This document shows positions 1 to 10,740 of a DNA stretch of 64,000 nucleotides, one piece after another. Position 1 is the stretch's first letter; every line of letters starts with the position of its first letter. The translations under genes and the position numbers were made by a program. Source of the stretch: Bursaphelenchus xylophilus (taxonomy: Eukaryota; Nematoda; Chromadorea; Rhabditida; Aphelenchoididae); contig CAJFCV020000001.1 of assembly GCA_904066235.2 (NCBI GenBank), positions 6,820,001-6,884,000 on the forward strand, read 5' to 3'. Below the pieces are notes generated by a model. That model worked only from the letters and a program-made list of their open reading frames with translations. It was not told where the DNA came from and searched no databases.

Positions 1-826
1 GACCAAAACTTTTACTGGTGTCCGTTCGCATTGCTCTGCATATAATTAGATTTAAGTCATCGATTTAAAACATAAATCTTACGTGATGAGACCACATAAA
101 AAGATGCCAATACCACCAGAAACACGTAATGATGTTTATTTCTCATCACTGGAATTGAAGATAGAAAAAGCAAACAAACCCGGACCAAGGATATAGTAAT
201 ATACGCTAATTATTGCTCACTCGCCGTCAGAAGAAGAAAACCACAAACGGTGTTCACGCTCTACTGAAGAGGATTGGGAAGGCGGATCACCAAAAACCCC
301 TTACAATGCAAAAAGATTCACTCAAAGAATTGCCCGAAATCAATTGTCCATGCAGAAGAGACGGTAAACTACCGCGGTAAAACGAAAAGACTGGACAGAC
401 GACTTTCGTCAAAAACAACACTAAATGGACATAAAATTCAAAAAAACATTGTTCGAAGAAATAACTATGACTGCAATAAACACCATCTATTGGATCCCCA
501 AATCCGGAATCGACGCCGATGATAAGTGGTGGTAATTTTTCTTTGAATGCCGTTCGCTTCTGGTTTTTTTCGTTGTGAGCAATGGGGGGAAACGAGTTTA
601 TGATATAAAACACCTAAGGTAACAAATAAGTGTCACTCGGAGTATGATTTTATACTGTTTTTCTGTTTGATTTGTGGAAGACGGATACTTTAAGACTGCA
701 ATCCCAAAATATCCATATCTAACTTCTTCATATCAAGTTGCCATTTTGATTTTTGATTCTGGTACGATATCCCCAACATACATACGTAAATTTACCGCTT
801 TTCTGTTATGTGAAACCGCTGCGGAC
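1..826. other. No recognisable gene
   Basis: I see no supported gene here. The short open frames lack splice-compatible neighbours and recognisable domains. The stretch is AT-rich and ends in the 8-bp target-site copy of the hAT-like element. Confidence 0.5.
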
Positions 827-1305
827 CAGGGGTGGTCAGCGAACCCTATTTTTCCGATTTTCGGCCCGCGGCCCGGCCCGTCTAATTACCGGCCCGGCCC
901 GGCCCGTCTAGTCTTTTTCCAGGCCCGGCCCGGCCCGTGACGGGCCTGGCCCGGCCCGGCCCGTGCAGGCCCGTTTATAGAGGGTTCTGCGAACTGCGCC
1001 CAAGCTTGGGATCTAAACTTAGGCAAAAAAGGCGTTGATATAGCTAGTAAAGGATCAATGTGATAGTTTTGTGGTTTTATAATGGAACTATAGACTTGTA
1101 AACGTTTTAGAACTTGAGAAACAGCAACTATAACAACATCAATTAATTTTCCCGGCGCGAAAACAATGAATGCCAACGGTTTGGCATTGTAATTTAGACG
1201 GGCCGGGCCGGGCCGGAAAAAACCCCAGGCCCGCGGCCCGGCCCGTGACGGGCCCGGCCCGTTTGTAATTTTCCATTTTTGAGCCCGGCCCACTGACCAC
1301 CCCTG
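827..1305. mobile_element. hAT-like non-autonomous element (MITE), 479 bp
   Basis: The ends are inverted: CAGGGGTGGTCAG at the left and its reverse complement, CTGACCACCCCTG, at the right. An identical 8-bp direct repeat CTGCGGAC flanks both sides (819-826 and 1306-1313). CAGGGGTG-type termini with 8-bp target duplications are characteristic of hAT transposons. The subterminal regions are GC-rich arrays of GGCCC/GGCCCG that are inverted relative to each other, at about 863-972 and 1198-1290. The AT-rich middle shows no transposase. The open frames across the GC arrays are compositional artefacts. Confidence 0.85.
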
Positions 1306-1435
1306 CTGCGGACTGATTATTTTGTTTTTATACGCAAGACTTAACCCAATGAGTAACAGTTGACACAAAAAATATTTTCGCAAAATTGATCAAACTTTGT
1401 AAATCTGAAGGTGTTGAATGAATTGAATAGTATTA

Positions 1436-2309
1436 ATGAGTGGGGGCTTGTATGGGAAAACGGCGTTGGTTGTCAATGGGACAGATACTATAGGGAAGGC
1501 CATTAGTCGGAGACTTGGCCTTGCAGGGGCTAAGATTTTCTTAACTGGCTCAAGTCAACAAACGTTGGAGCAGACGGTTTCCGATCTTGGTGATAAAGGT
1601 GTGATTGCATGTGGTGCAGTATTTGATCCGTCCATAGAAAGTCATCGGAAACAATTGGTTGAAGAAGTCAGTACTTGTGGAAATATGGGTTTATTTTTAG
1701 ATTCAAAACAAATACAAAGGACTCGACTGTGTAGTGCTGAACCCGGGGAGAAACGAAGTGACTGGAGATATCATAAACAGTTCGAAGCTACAATTTGATC
1801 AGGTTTTTATTTTCATATTTATAAATCATTCCGTTTTAGGTGTTCTCTCAGTATCTGACCATCCCATTCCTTCTTGCGTCTTCTGCGTATCCATTACTTC
1901 AAAAATCAAAGTACGTAGTACACATTTTTTTAATTATGATCGTAGAAATGGCTCTGTAATATTCCTTTCGTCGATGGCTGGTTACACTTCATTCATCGAT
2001 CTCGGCCTATACAGCACAGTCCAAACGGCAGTTCTTGGATTAACTAAAGCGTTAGCTGTGGATATGGCTAAAGAGAATGTTAGAGTTAATTCTGTTGTTC
2101 TCGGGATGTTTAAGGACGATGAGACCGGTTCTGTATGGAATACAGACGACGAAACTGCCAAGAATTCCTTGGAGAATCTGATCCCTCTTGGACGATTGGC
2201 TCAACCTAAGGATTGTGCTGGATTAATTGAATTCTTGGTCTCAGATCGCGCTAGATATATTTCTGGTGAGAACTGTCCTGTTACAGGGGGCATCAACGTT
2301 AGATTATAA
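1436..2309 (+). CDS. DHRS4: DHRS4-like short-chain dehydrogenase/reductase, possibly catalytically impaired
   Basis: A classical SDR-fold protein of 255 aa from four exons (1436-1666, 1701-1802, 1840-1910, 1946-2309) with introns of about 35 nt. The C-terminal half matches the DHRS4 pattern: an SSMAGY serine motif, LGLTKALA, DCAGLIEFLVSD and an ISGE-GG ending. DHRS4 proteins are peroxisomal NADPH-dependent carbonyl/retinal reductases ending in SRL. This one ends in VRL, a weak match to a PTS1 signal. The active-site YxxxK reads Y-S-T-V-Q, so the catalytic lysine is a glutamine. The cofactor loop reads NGTDTIG instead of TGxxxGIG. Family placement is firm; activity is doubtful. The next gene lies 138 bp downstream on the same strand. 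Confidence 0.8.
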
Positions 2310-2447
2310 ATATTTTTTGTTGTCTGTTCGAATAAAGATAGGGTAGTAATGTTTGTAATAGTTGAACTCCTTCTTAACGGTTCCGGTGGGATTTCCCTTA
2401 TTGCTTCATGTGATGCAAGACGAAATTATTAATTTTTTAATTAAGGA

Positions 2448-3943
2448 ATGAATGGGTTGAAAAGACTTAATTACCAAGATCTTTTACCCATTCAAGGGTC
2501 GGAGTATATAGTTCGACGTCTTCGGCTTCTGGAAAGGTTGAAATTGCATCACCCACATCCAGTCGTTTATCTAAATGGTTTTAAGAAGACTTACTGTGCT
2601 CCAGATGTTCCTAGCCCTTTTCGTCAATGTTCAAGTTTCCGATATTTAGCTGGGGCTCTACAACCGAATTCAAAGTTGGTGATAACCGACAAGGCCTCAA
2701 CCTTGTTCATCCACTTCAAAAGTGATAAAGAAAGATTGTGGGATGGAGATTCACCGGATGTCGATACGTTGAAGAAGATGTCCGGGTTGGATGATGTTTT
2801 GCCTTTAACCGAACTACCCAGATTCCTCATAACTAATCTCCAACCATCCAATTCATTTGCTTTTGACGATCGTGGATTAGATGAAGACGAATCTGTTGTA
2901 AAATTGCGATCTGGCTTTAGAGGGAAACGATTGGTTCTTTTAAATGAGATTGATCATCTAAGATGGCGAAAGTCGCCCGCTGAGATTGAACATCTTCGTA
3001 CTGCCGCCAGAATTGGAAGTGAAGCTCACAATGCGATGTTGGAGACCCAGAAAAACGTGAATCAAGAGAGTCATATTGTTGGATTTCTGGAGTATGAGAT
3101 GCGCAGAAGAGGAGCGAATTGCCAAGCATACTCTCCAGTTGTAGCTGCAGGAAAACGAGCAAACACTATCCATTACATCGATTCTAATAAGGTAATATGA
3201 AAAGCAAGAAGTTTATGTAACACTTACAGACCATTCATAACGATGATTGCGTGCTCGTTGATGCGGGAGCTGATTATCATGGATACGTTTCTGATATCAC
3301 ACGCTGCTTTCCTGTGTCCGGAACTTTTACGCCAGCACAACGAGAGCTATACGAAGCATTGAGCGAGGTCCATGAAGAATGTTTGGAATACGCGCAGAAT
3401 GTTCGTCCATTGAAATTGAGCGGATTATATCTTCATATGCTTGGTGCTATGGCCACGATTCTCAAATCGATGTTCTTTTTCAAAAAGGGGATTTCAGACG
3501 AAGAAATAATCGAGGCCTGTTACAAACTCTGCGAACACCATGTCTCCCATTACTTAGGCATGGATGTGCATGACACACCTACAGTATCCCGTTCTATTGA
3601 GATGCCGCCAGGAGTCGTTTTTACAATAGAACCTGGTATGTTTACAAGAAGAGTGTAATTATACTGTCTCATGCGAAGAGGTTGAATTACTGAAATATTT
3701 CTTACATTTGTTTATTTGGAGTTTCTAATGTTTACCACTGTCACCAAACTTATTGTTCTTTCAATTTCAGGAATTTATGTCGACCGGAAGATGACCGAGA
3801 CCTTAATTAATCCACAATTCGCCGACATTGGCTTCAGAATCGAAGATGACGTACTCCTAACTGATACTGGCATTGAGATATTGTCAAAAAGGGCAGTCAG
3901 GAATGGAGATGACATTGAAAAATTAATGAAATGGTCGTATTAG
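2448..3943 (+). CDS. XPNPEP3: Xaa-Pro aminopeptidase 3-like metallopeptidase (M24B)
   Basis: 440 aa from three exons (2448-3191, 3230-3635, 3771-3943). The N-terminal aminopeptidase-P domain (about residues 1-165) contains FRQCSSFRYLAGALQPNS, equivalent to the FxxxxNFxYLxGxxxPxS pattern of XPNPEP3. The C-terminal creatinase/pita-bread domain keeps all five metal ligands in order: Asp in VDAG (about 259), Asp in SDITR (about 270), His in HHVSHYLGMDVHD, Glu in TIEPG and Glu in RIEDD. The family removes N-terminal residues that precede proline and binds two Mn/Zn ions; human XPNPEP3 is mitochondrial or cytosolic. No presequence is obvious here. The ATG follows TTAAGGA, a weak possible trans-splice acceptor. 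Confidence 0.88.
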
Positions 3944-4160
3944 CCAATGTTATATCCACGAATTTCTTAGGTTGTTGAGTTGTTTTTGTTATAGCAATGA
4001 AGAAATCAATTCTGTCCCAATGGCATTCTTCATAACACTAAAAGACAAAACAGCGGCCGCTCGTATCTGGCCATTCTTTCGGTTCCGGCCTTTCGCTTTC
4101 TCTCCCGCCTCGTTTGACTCGTATTAAACTGACCGGCCGTTTGGAGCTGTAATATACGCA

Positions 4161-4882
4161 ATGGGGAATTCAACAAGCTCCTTAAGCGATTTGAATCTCT
4201 TCTCAAAGGGCGGCGTATTTACTTCTCAACAATTAGATGAGTATCAGGTAAGGTTAGTCATGGGCCATCAACTGATTGTTTAGGACTGCACTTTCTTTAC
4301 AAAGAAGGATATCCTTCGGCTTTATAAAAGATTCTACGCTCTGAATCCGGTGAAGATACCGACCAACATGCAAGGAACTAGAACATCCATGATCCACCTT
4401 ACTTTTGAGGAAGTCGAAAAAATGCCGGAACTAAAAGTAATAAATCACCTTGATTTTTAAAATCCTTTAGGAAAATCCCTTTAAAAGGCGGATCTGTCAG
4501 GTGTTTTCCGAAGACGGAAGCGGCAATCTCAGTTTTGATGATTTTTTGGATATGTTCAGCGTGTTCAGCGAGAATGCTCCATTACAATTAAAACTAAAAT
4601 ATGCGTTTCGCATTTACGACGATGACGGAGACGAACAGCTTGGCCATGACGACATTAGCAAAATGATTCGCTCTCTCACTCGAGATGAATTGACTGATGA
4701 GGAAATTGAATTCATCATTGAAAGGGTAAATAAGTTTACTAGAATAAATAAAAACAAAATGCCTATTACAGATAATCGAAGAGGCGGATTTGGACGGTGA
4801 TGAACAAATATCATTTGCGGAATTCGAGCATGTGGTATCAAGATCCCCGGATTTCATCCGCACCTTCCATGTCCGTATCTAA
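4161..4882 (+). CDS. CIB2: Calcium- and integrin-binding protein (CIB2/3-type EF-hand protein)
   Basis: 201 aa from four exons (4161-4247, 4284-4436, 4471-4725, 4772-4882). The start MGNSTSS is an N-myristoylation signal. The CIB hallmarks follow: LDEYQDCTFFTKKDILRLYK near the N-terminus, a MPEL-NPF linker, an EF-hand DDDGDEQLGHDD and a second, DLDGDEQISFAEF. The C-terminus is PDFIRTFHVRI, nearly the same as vertebrate CIB2 (PDF-TFHIRI). CIB proteins bind integrin tails and, for CIB2/3, the TMC mechanotransduction channel. Its stop codon is only 14 bp from the stop of the convergent stomatin gene. Confidence 0.9.
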
Positions 4883-4896
4883 CCCATGTCTTTATT

Positions 4897-6069
4897 CTAC
4901 TGCGACTCTTGGCTGTTGTTGTTTACTTGATTACCCATTTTCTGATAAATTGTCAAAGCCTGAGCAATCATTGAATTGGCATCTGCTGCATTTGCTGGCA
5001 CAATAAGTGTATTCGAAGTCTTGGCTAGACCCGAGAAGGCTTTCACATATTGCTCGGCCACCGCCAAAGAGGCGGCATTCCTTCCACCATTTTTGGTCAG
5101 TGATTCTGCTACCATAGCCAGTCCACGTTGTCGAGCAGCAGCTTCTAATTCTATGGCCTTCGCTTTTCCTTCGGCTTGGTTGATTTGTTCTTGCTGGAAA
5201 GCTTCAGAGGCCAGGATTCTGGCTTTCTTTTCTCCCTCAGCAACATTGATAGCAGCATCACGACTTCCTTCTGACTCAAGAATGGCAGCTCTCTTCTTCC
5301 GTTCGGCTTCTACTTGCATTTGCATTGCTTGTTGAATTCTTTCAGGCATCGTCATATTTCCTAGGAATAAGATCGGAGAAATTATTTAATCACTCACTTA
5401 TCTCGTATCTCATACAGACCAGCCCCCATGGTTCTGCAGCCTTGTTCAACGATTCTAAAAGCAATTAAAACAAGCTTCAGGACTTACCCACAATGGAGAC
5501 GTTAAGTTGCTCTCTCTCTTTAAAAACCGTATCCAAACTTATTTTACCAACTTCTGATCGCATCGTTGTTTGAGCTAATTGAGTAACAGCAAATTCGGGG
5601 TCGTCGACACCATAAGAAGCCTAAATGATTCAATAATTATTCTTTTAGAGTGTTTACCTTGTATGCATCAACAACTCTGAGGTAAAGAACACCATCCAGT
5701 TGCAGCTGGACATTGTCCAATGTGATTGCACCCTGTTGAGGAATTTCAATGGCTATTTCTTTCAAACTTTGAACATATTTAATGCTATCCACTAACGGTA
5801 TCAAGAAGTTGACGCCCTAAATATCATACACTGCATGTTCAAAAAGCACCTACTGGTTCCAAGATCTTGTAAAAACGCCCCATTCTCTCTACAACCCATG
5901 CTTCTTGCTGAGGGACAAAATTTATAATGGTATTTCGAGCATACAGTTGATGCGACGTCGACAAAGACAAGGGCCTGAAGATTAAGGTCGCCTTTTAAAA
6001 TTCTCACCTGAGTTGAAATGAAGTACCAAAGGACGGATGCAGTAACGCAGAACGACGAAATAGGCTCAT
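4897..6069 (-). CDS. STOML2: Stomatin-like protein 2, mitochondrial
   Basis: 331 aa from six exons (6008-6069, 5854-5974, 5658-5816, 5488-5620, 5398-5454, 4897-5360). The N-terminus [12 protein letters not shown] is basic and hydroxylated with no acidic residues, as for a mitochondrial targeting peptide. The SPFH/PHB domain then begins with [17 protein letters not shown], and the SLP2 signatures [17 protein letters not shown] and [14 protein letters not shown] follow. An Ala/Glu-rich coiled coil ([15 protein letters not shown] onward) ends the domain. STOML2 organises cardiolipin-rich inner-membrane microdomains and scaffolds prohibitins and respiratory supercomplexes. All introns are about 35-40 nt except one of about 130 nt. 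Confidence 0.93.
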
Positions 6070-6361
6070 TACAATCCAGATGATGAAAAGACCAAAGAGA
6101 GTAAAAATAAAAATAAATATATTATTTTAATGGCGCGGTCTGCGGCCTTTTGATTCGCATTCGTGCGACATTTTATACGAAAATAATGAAAAAAATCTGG
6201 GCTTATTCGTTTCCCTTCGGAGTCAACTGTTTCCCTTGAAATTCAAGGACCGTTACCACTTGAAGTGAAAGAAAACTTCTCTTTTCAACGTTATTGAGAC
6301 ACCTCTAAAATCACCAAATATTTAAGTTTGCCCATTTGTTTAACAAAAAGTTTTTATTGTT

Positions 6362-6892
6362 TTAATGCTGACTTTCTGAATAAAAATTTTTGATAAACAT
6401 TTTCCGTTGATCTGCTGGTGGAATAACATCTTGATTAATTTGGAGCGACTTCACCTGGTTCTTTTCATCGGAACCCGGAACGGAATAGAGCACTGAGTAC
6501 TGAGGGGGTGGAGGATAATTCTCTGATATCCCGTCAGAATCCCTTTCCCTTCGAGTTTTATTTTTTTTTATCCACAATTGGATTGCAAAGATGCAAAGCA
6601 CTGTGCCGACTACAAAGAATGGCCATGAAGTGAAAAGCCACCAGGTCCAAAAGTCATCCTCACATGCCATTCTGTCCAACTGGTAAACGTATTGCTTTAT
6701 CTCATTCCCCTCAATCTTGGGAACAATGCAGATACACGTATCGTTTCCCTTGTCGTAGAATCTTCTACTTGACGGGCAGTCTGAAAAATATGTACTAGAA
6801 CATTCACTATGCTCACCTATTGCCTCGGCATGTGCGTTTACAAATAGAAAAAAGCCAGAAAGTAATAGAAATATTGGCTGGAAATATACCAT
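6362..6892 (-). CDS. Uncharacterised type I membrane protein
   Basis: A signal peptide (MVYFQPIFLLLSGFFLFVNA) leads to a short Cys-rich ectodomain (C-x8-C, then CICIV and a later MACED). One transmembrane helix follows (WWLFTSWPFFVVGTVLCIFA), then a basic stop-transfer stretch and a cytoplasmic tail with a PPPPQYS motif that could bind WW or SH3 domains. The 531-nt frame is open throughout. However, 6781-6816 starts GTGAGC, ends TTTTTCAG and is 36 nt, the typical local intron length and a multiple of three. The product is therefore 164 aa if spliced (my preference) or 176 aa if retained. I do not recognise the family. Confidence 0.65.
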   Translation of the reverse strand: MVYFQPIFLLLSGFFLFVNAHAEAIGEHSECSSTYFSDCPSSRRFYDKGNDTCICIVPKIEGNEIKQYVYQLDRMACEDDFWTWWLFTSWPFFVVGTVLCIFAIQLWIKKNKTRRERDSDGISENYPPPPQYSVLYSVPGSDEKNQVKSLQINQDVIPPADQRKMFIKNFYSESQH

Positions 6893-6958
6893 TCAGAACT
6901 CTAAATGTCGGAAAAATGAAATGGAGAATAAGCTGGAAGAGAGATGGGTTGTTATCAG

Positions 6959-7123
6959 CTATTGTATTGCTTGTTTCTTCACCCGCTTGATAATGCCTCT
7001 AGAGTTATTTGAAATCGATGCTTGAAATTTTTTCCTGAATTCTTGGATTCGCTGTGCATTTGATAACTTTTGTTGAAATTGGATGCGTGTAGATGATTTC
7101 TTCGTCATGGTCATCATCGCCAT
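6959..7123 (-). CDS. Possible 54-aa basic small protein
   Basis: An ATG-initiated open frame without introns encodes a Lys/Arg/Gln-rich peptide beginning MAMMTMTKKSST. It lies 66 bp upstream of the type I membrane protein on the same strand. No domain is recognised. It could be a real micropeptide, a leader exon of the next gene, or chance. The rest of 6893-7354 shows nothing else. Confidence 0.2.
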   Translation of the reverse strand: MAMMTMTKKSSTRIQFQQKLSNAQRIQEFRKKFQASISNNSRGIIKRVKKQAIQ

Positions 7124-7354
7124 GTATTATGGCCCTTCACGTATGAGAGCAAATAAAATAAAAACGAAATAACAAATGGATTCAAAGAAAGTTTTATGTA
7201 AACGGAAATCGAGTTGTCCCACCCTTTTTGCGCAGTGAGCCGCGTCGTCCACTTGAGAAATCGTCCAAGAACAATTAAAAACCCTTACTTGTACATTACG
7301 TCAACTCGCAGCAGTATGTGGTAGAAGGGATCGGTCAGTCAGTTGTGTTGTGGC

Positions 7355-8033
7355 ATGTTGTGCGGTACTCAAAACTTATTTTCTAAGGCTTTACTCCTCT
7401 CGGTGTGTGTTATTTACGTCAGTGCCCAGAAACTAGACGATGTTGACATGAATGACACCTTGTCTTATTCTAATATTACACTCAGTTCAAGGATTAAACG
7501 ACAGTATTACGAGTCCGACTACTATGGAAGTTACTACGGATGGTAGGTATTGCGCAACGCTCTTGACAGTCAGTGATTCCAGGCAAGCCGGCCGTGTTGT
7601 CGGATGGATTTTAGGCTTCATTGTGCTCCTGTTGGTTATATGTGTGCCGTGTGTGTGTTGCATCGGGATCTGGTTTGCAGGATGGTTTGGTCTTCGACAG
7701 GCTCTTGCTAGACGACGTGGACGAGCAGGACTGGCAGGTTCGACTCCTTAAGCTCTAAATATTGCACTACTTACTCTGTCTGTCCTTTAAATACGATAAA
7801 TTTGATTTTCTCTGCACGGTGGAAAGTTTTGTATTTTAGTGGGTAACGAAGGCGTCTTTTCTTCCTCTGGAGGCATTATTCGACGGACTATGCACGACCG
7901 GGATTCGCCTTCGGGTCATCCCCGAGATCAACGGGTAGTTTATGCCCATGCGAGTGATCGTTACTTTGAACGCCGTCCCGAAACTCCGTCTCGGTCCAGT
8001 CCTCCTGTTCATTACACTTCCCGGCGGACATAA
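7355..8033 (+). CDS. Uncharacterised single-pass membrane protein, Tyr- and Cys-rich
   Basis: 178 aa from three exons (7355-7542, 7583-7737, 7840-8033). It starts at the first ATG, MLCGTQNLFS, giving a signal peptide that ends near VSAQ. A short ectodomain contains a dibasic RIKR site followed by QYYESDYYGSYYGW. A transmembrane helix with a Cys cluster (VICVPCVCCIGIWFAGW) is followed by Arg-rich and Ser/Pro/Arg-rich cytoplasmic sequence. The second donor, GTTCGA, is weak, but the join keeps frame and similar GTT donors are used in the next gene. The layout resembles small Cys/Tyr-rich membrane adaptors, but I cannot assign a family. Confidence 0.6.
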
Positions 8034-8147
8034 TATTTACTTCTTTCCAATTCAAAATTTCCGCTGTTATAATAAACGTTATTTATTCTGATGAAAAATA
8101 ATCGAGAGGTAATTTTTTGGGTCATTCGCTCGAGTTCGGTCGTAAGA

Positions 8148-10719
8148 ATGAGTTGGTTTGGACCGAAGCCGAAGAAGCACAAGACCCGCACAGAAAAACG
8201 TCGCAAACGAGCTTCGGTAAATGACAAATGAAAAATAACGCTTTTAAGGACTTCGAAGCTCATCAGAAACAGGACGGCCGTCACAGACGTTTCTCTCCAG
8301 GAACCCAACACCCTCTAAGAAGCCAATCTCAGACTAGACAGCGAATTCCGCTGGAATTCACACTGCGCCGCATTCAGGACGGTAAGGTTCAGCGGGATGA
8401 CTTTATGCAGAAAAATGAGCATCAAAGCCATGATTTCCAAAAGACCAACCGTTCTTTTTTCTACGGAGGCTCACCGTATCAAGGTTATGCGGAGAAAAAG
8501 CCCACCCCCTTTGCTGCTCCAACTCAAACTGGACGGTCCGCTTTCTGTGACACAAAAGCCACAAGCACCGGAGGTTCGTCATAACTTTTTTTTCCAAATT
8601 TTTACAGTATCAAGCGCTTACGGGGGCAGCATGTCAGTGCAAAAACACGCAATCACCAGAGTAGACGATGCCAAGAATCAAAAAGCCGACGTCAAGAAAA
8701 CGGAAATTACGCAAGATGACCATAAAGAAAACATAAAATTCCATCGACCTCCAAAGACTCCAAGTAACTCGGAATTAATAGATCTTATATGTCAGTTTAG
8801 AAGCACGGAAGAAAGAAGATAACATTAGAGCTGAGGATCGACAAGCCGGCGAATTCCTCAATTATCATACCTCCCGAAACGCAGAAACCGTTGCCGCTCT
8901 CTTCACATTTCCCGAGCGACCAAAACCACACCTTGCTTCTGATAAAGCTGGAGAAAAGTGTCGATTTGACGGTTGGTTATGGTATGGTATACAAGCTCAT
9001 GTTTCTAGATATCCATTGTAACGACTGCAGCCGTGTGGAATTACAGAATGGCGGATTTATACACGCCAACAAACTCAACTTGCCAGATCAAAAGGAAATC
9101 ATCCTTACGCAGAAACCTTTGAAAGATACTGTAAATGACTTTTGGGATATGATCTGGCAAGAGAAAGTCTATGCCGTTCTTATGATATTAACTGAAGAGG
9201 AAATGTTGAGAGAGAAGGTCGACTTGTTGCCACAAAAACGGTAGTTGAATCCCGTGTATGGGCAGATTTCTGAAACTAGGGATAATCGACCATCCTGATT
9301 TCTAAAATTACATTCGTGTTTTCAGATTTTTGCTTGTTAAGTCAATTCGGGGGATCTGTAACTTTATGGGGCACAATCTTACGATGTTTCCTAATAGAAT
9401 TATAGGATACTGCTTCAGTTAAAACACGTACTCTCGCTCATGCCCGCGCTTTGCAGAAACGACCAAAATTTTTTAGTCGAAAGTTGAAAAAAATAAGTCA
9501 CTTTTTTGCGAATTTTGGCCCGTAAAGTTTTATGCCTGTTTTTATTGTAGAGGGTGATGTTTCCACAAAAGACTTTTTTTCTCGAAACTGGCAAAGATAC
9601 GGATAGAAGGTGTTTTTATTTATCTCTGGCGGCACTCCGCGTTTCGCGTACTCACTCGGCCGCAAAGATTGTTGAATATCTCGACTGCGCTTGCAAAGCG
9701 CGAGCTTGAGCACCCAGTAAATTATGTGGTCTATTCCCAACGTGTGTGCAAAATTTAAAGAAGATTTAAAAATGAACTATTTTACACTACAGGGCGGGGA
9801 AGGCATTGAAAGGTCAATTCAAAATATATATTTTTTGAAATAAATTAGTTGAAAACGACGGGTCTCAGCTCCAGAGAAATCGAGTGGCCCACCCTGTACT
9901 ACTTACTTAGGAAAAACAAGTCATGATCTAAAAAAATAATGTCATTTTTTAAATCTAGATGATCTTTATCAAAAAAAATTTAAAAAAATTACTATTTAAC
10001 ACTACTGCTTAAGAGAGACAAGGAAAGATTTAAAAAATGAATGTCATTTTCGAAATCATGATGGTCAATCCCATAATGGCCCATAATGTGCCGGCACGCG
10101 ATATTATAATGTATATGTTTCGTTCTAGGGCCGGTGTATTTGGGGATCAAATCTTGGTGAATTTACAACTGGAGTCCCAAGCTCACGATGATCTGAAGCT
10201 AACTGTTCTCGGATTAACGAAAGGAAATGAGACGCGACATCTCCGATGGTTGACTTACTCTTCCTGGGAATATAACCAATGTCCCAATGAACAGAGGCTA
10301 TGGGAGATCCAGTCCTATCTACGGTAAAATTCAACGATATGTTTAATCACGCACTTTAGAAAATGTAACCGACCAGTGATAGTTGTCAGTCTTGCGGGGG
10401 TCGGTAGGGCTAGTTCCTATTTCCTTTTTGAGGTAGGTGTCTAACTCTGAATCTAAGAAATGTTTCCTGCAGCTTTTACATCAACAAATTCATTCCCACA
10501 GCCTGGACGGAGTCAACATGGACAAGATTGTATCTTATATTAGATCGCAAAGACAAGCCAGCCTGCAATCTCCATTGCAAATCGAGTTCATCGCAAACAT
10601 GGTGATTAAGCACTTCAAACGAAAGGTAACATCGCATGTATGTATCAAGTTTATTACAACTCCTACAGAAGCAAAGAGCTGGCCGTGCCAAGACCGATGA
10701 CGAGAATGAAGAGGTGTAA
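8148..10719 (+). CDS. Protein tyrosine phosphatase-like protein, predicted pseudophosphatase
   Basis: 474 aa from nine exons (8148-8216, 8249-8573, 8608-8763, 8801-8971, 9009-9240, 10129-10323, 10360-10432, 10473-10625, 10669-10719). A basic, low-complexity N-terminus of about 200 aa (MSWFGPKPKKHKTR) precedes a PTP domain. Domain motifs in order are DDIHCNDCSRVEL (usually NRY-DI-C-D-SRV-L), GFIHANK, TQKPLKDTVNDFWDMIWQE, then the WPD-loop region SSWEYNQCP and the signature region IVVSLAGVGRAS, ending in SYIRSQRQASLQSPLQ (Q-loop). In the canonical HCSAGxGR motif the catalytic Cys is Ser here, and the WPD Asp is absent, so phosphatase activity is unlikely. Nematodes carry many such PTP paralogues, some inactive. 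The long intron 9241-10128 holds transposon debris. Confidence 0.85.
9440..9775. repeat. Truncated copy of the 449-bp TNA-type MITE family
   Basis: This lies in the fifth intron of the PTP-like gene. Blocks such as CGCGCTTTGCAGAAACGAC, a TTTATGCCT block and GTGTGTGCAAAATTTAAAG match the complete copies at 29364-29812 and 29967-30415, but both termini are degraded. Confidence 0.75.
9790..9896. mobile_element. Short TA-flanked MITE, degenerate, 107 bp
   Basis: The ends are CAGGGCGGGG and GGCCCACCCTG, and TA lies on both sides (9788-9789, 9897-9898). The termini are related to the perfect hairpin element at 35112-35207 (CAGGGTGGGGC), which suggests one Tc1/mariner-mobilised family. Downstream, 9940-10015 holds a fragment of the 126-bp repeat seen at 15.6-16.6 kb. 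Confidence 0.6.
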
Positions 10720-10740
10720 ACACGACCACGCATAACGGGT

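Noticed and set aside
886..1383. 165-codon open frame rich in Gly, Pro, Arg and Ala on minus
   Set aside because: It runs through the GGCCCG arrays of the hAT-like element; the openness is due to composition and it crosses both termini.
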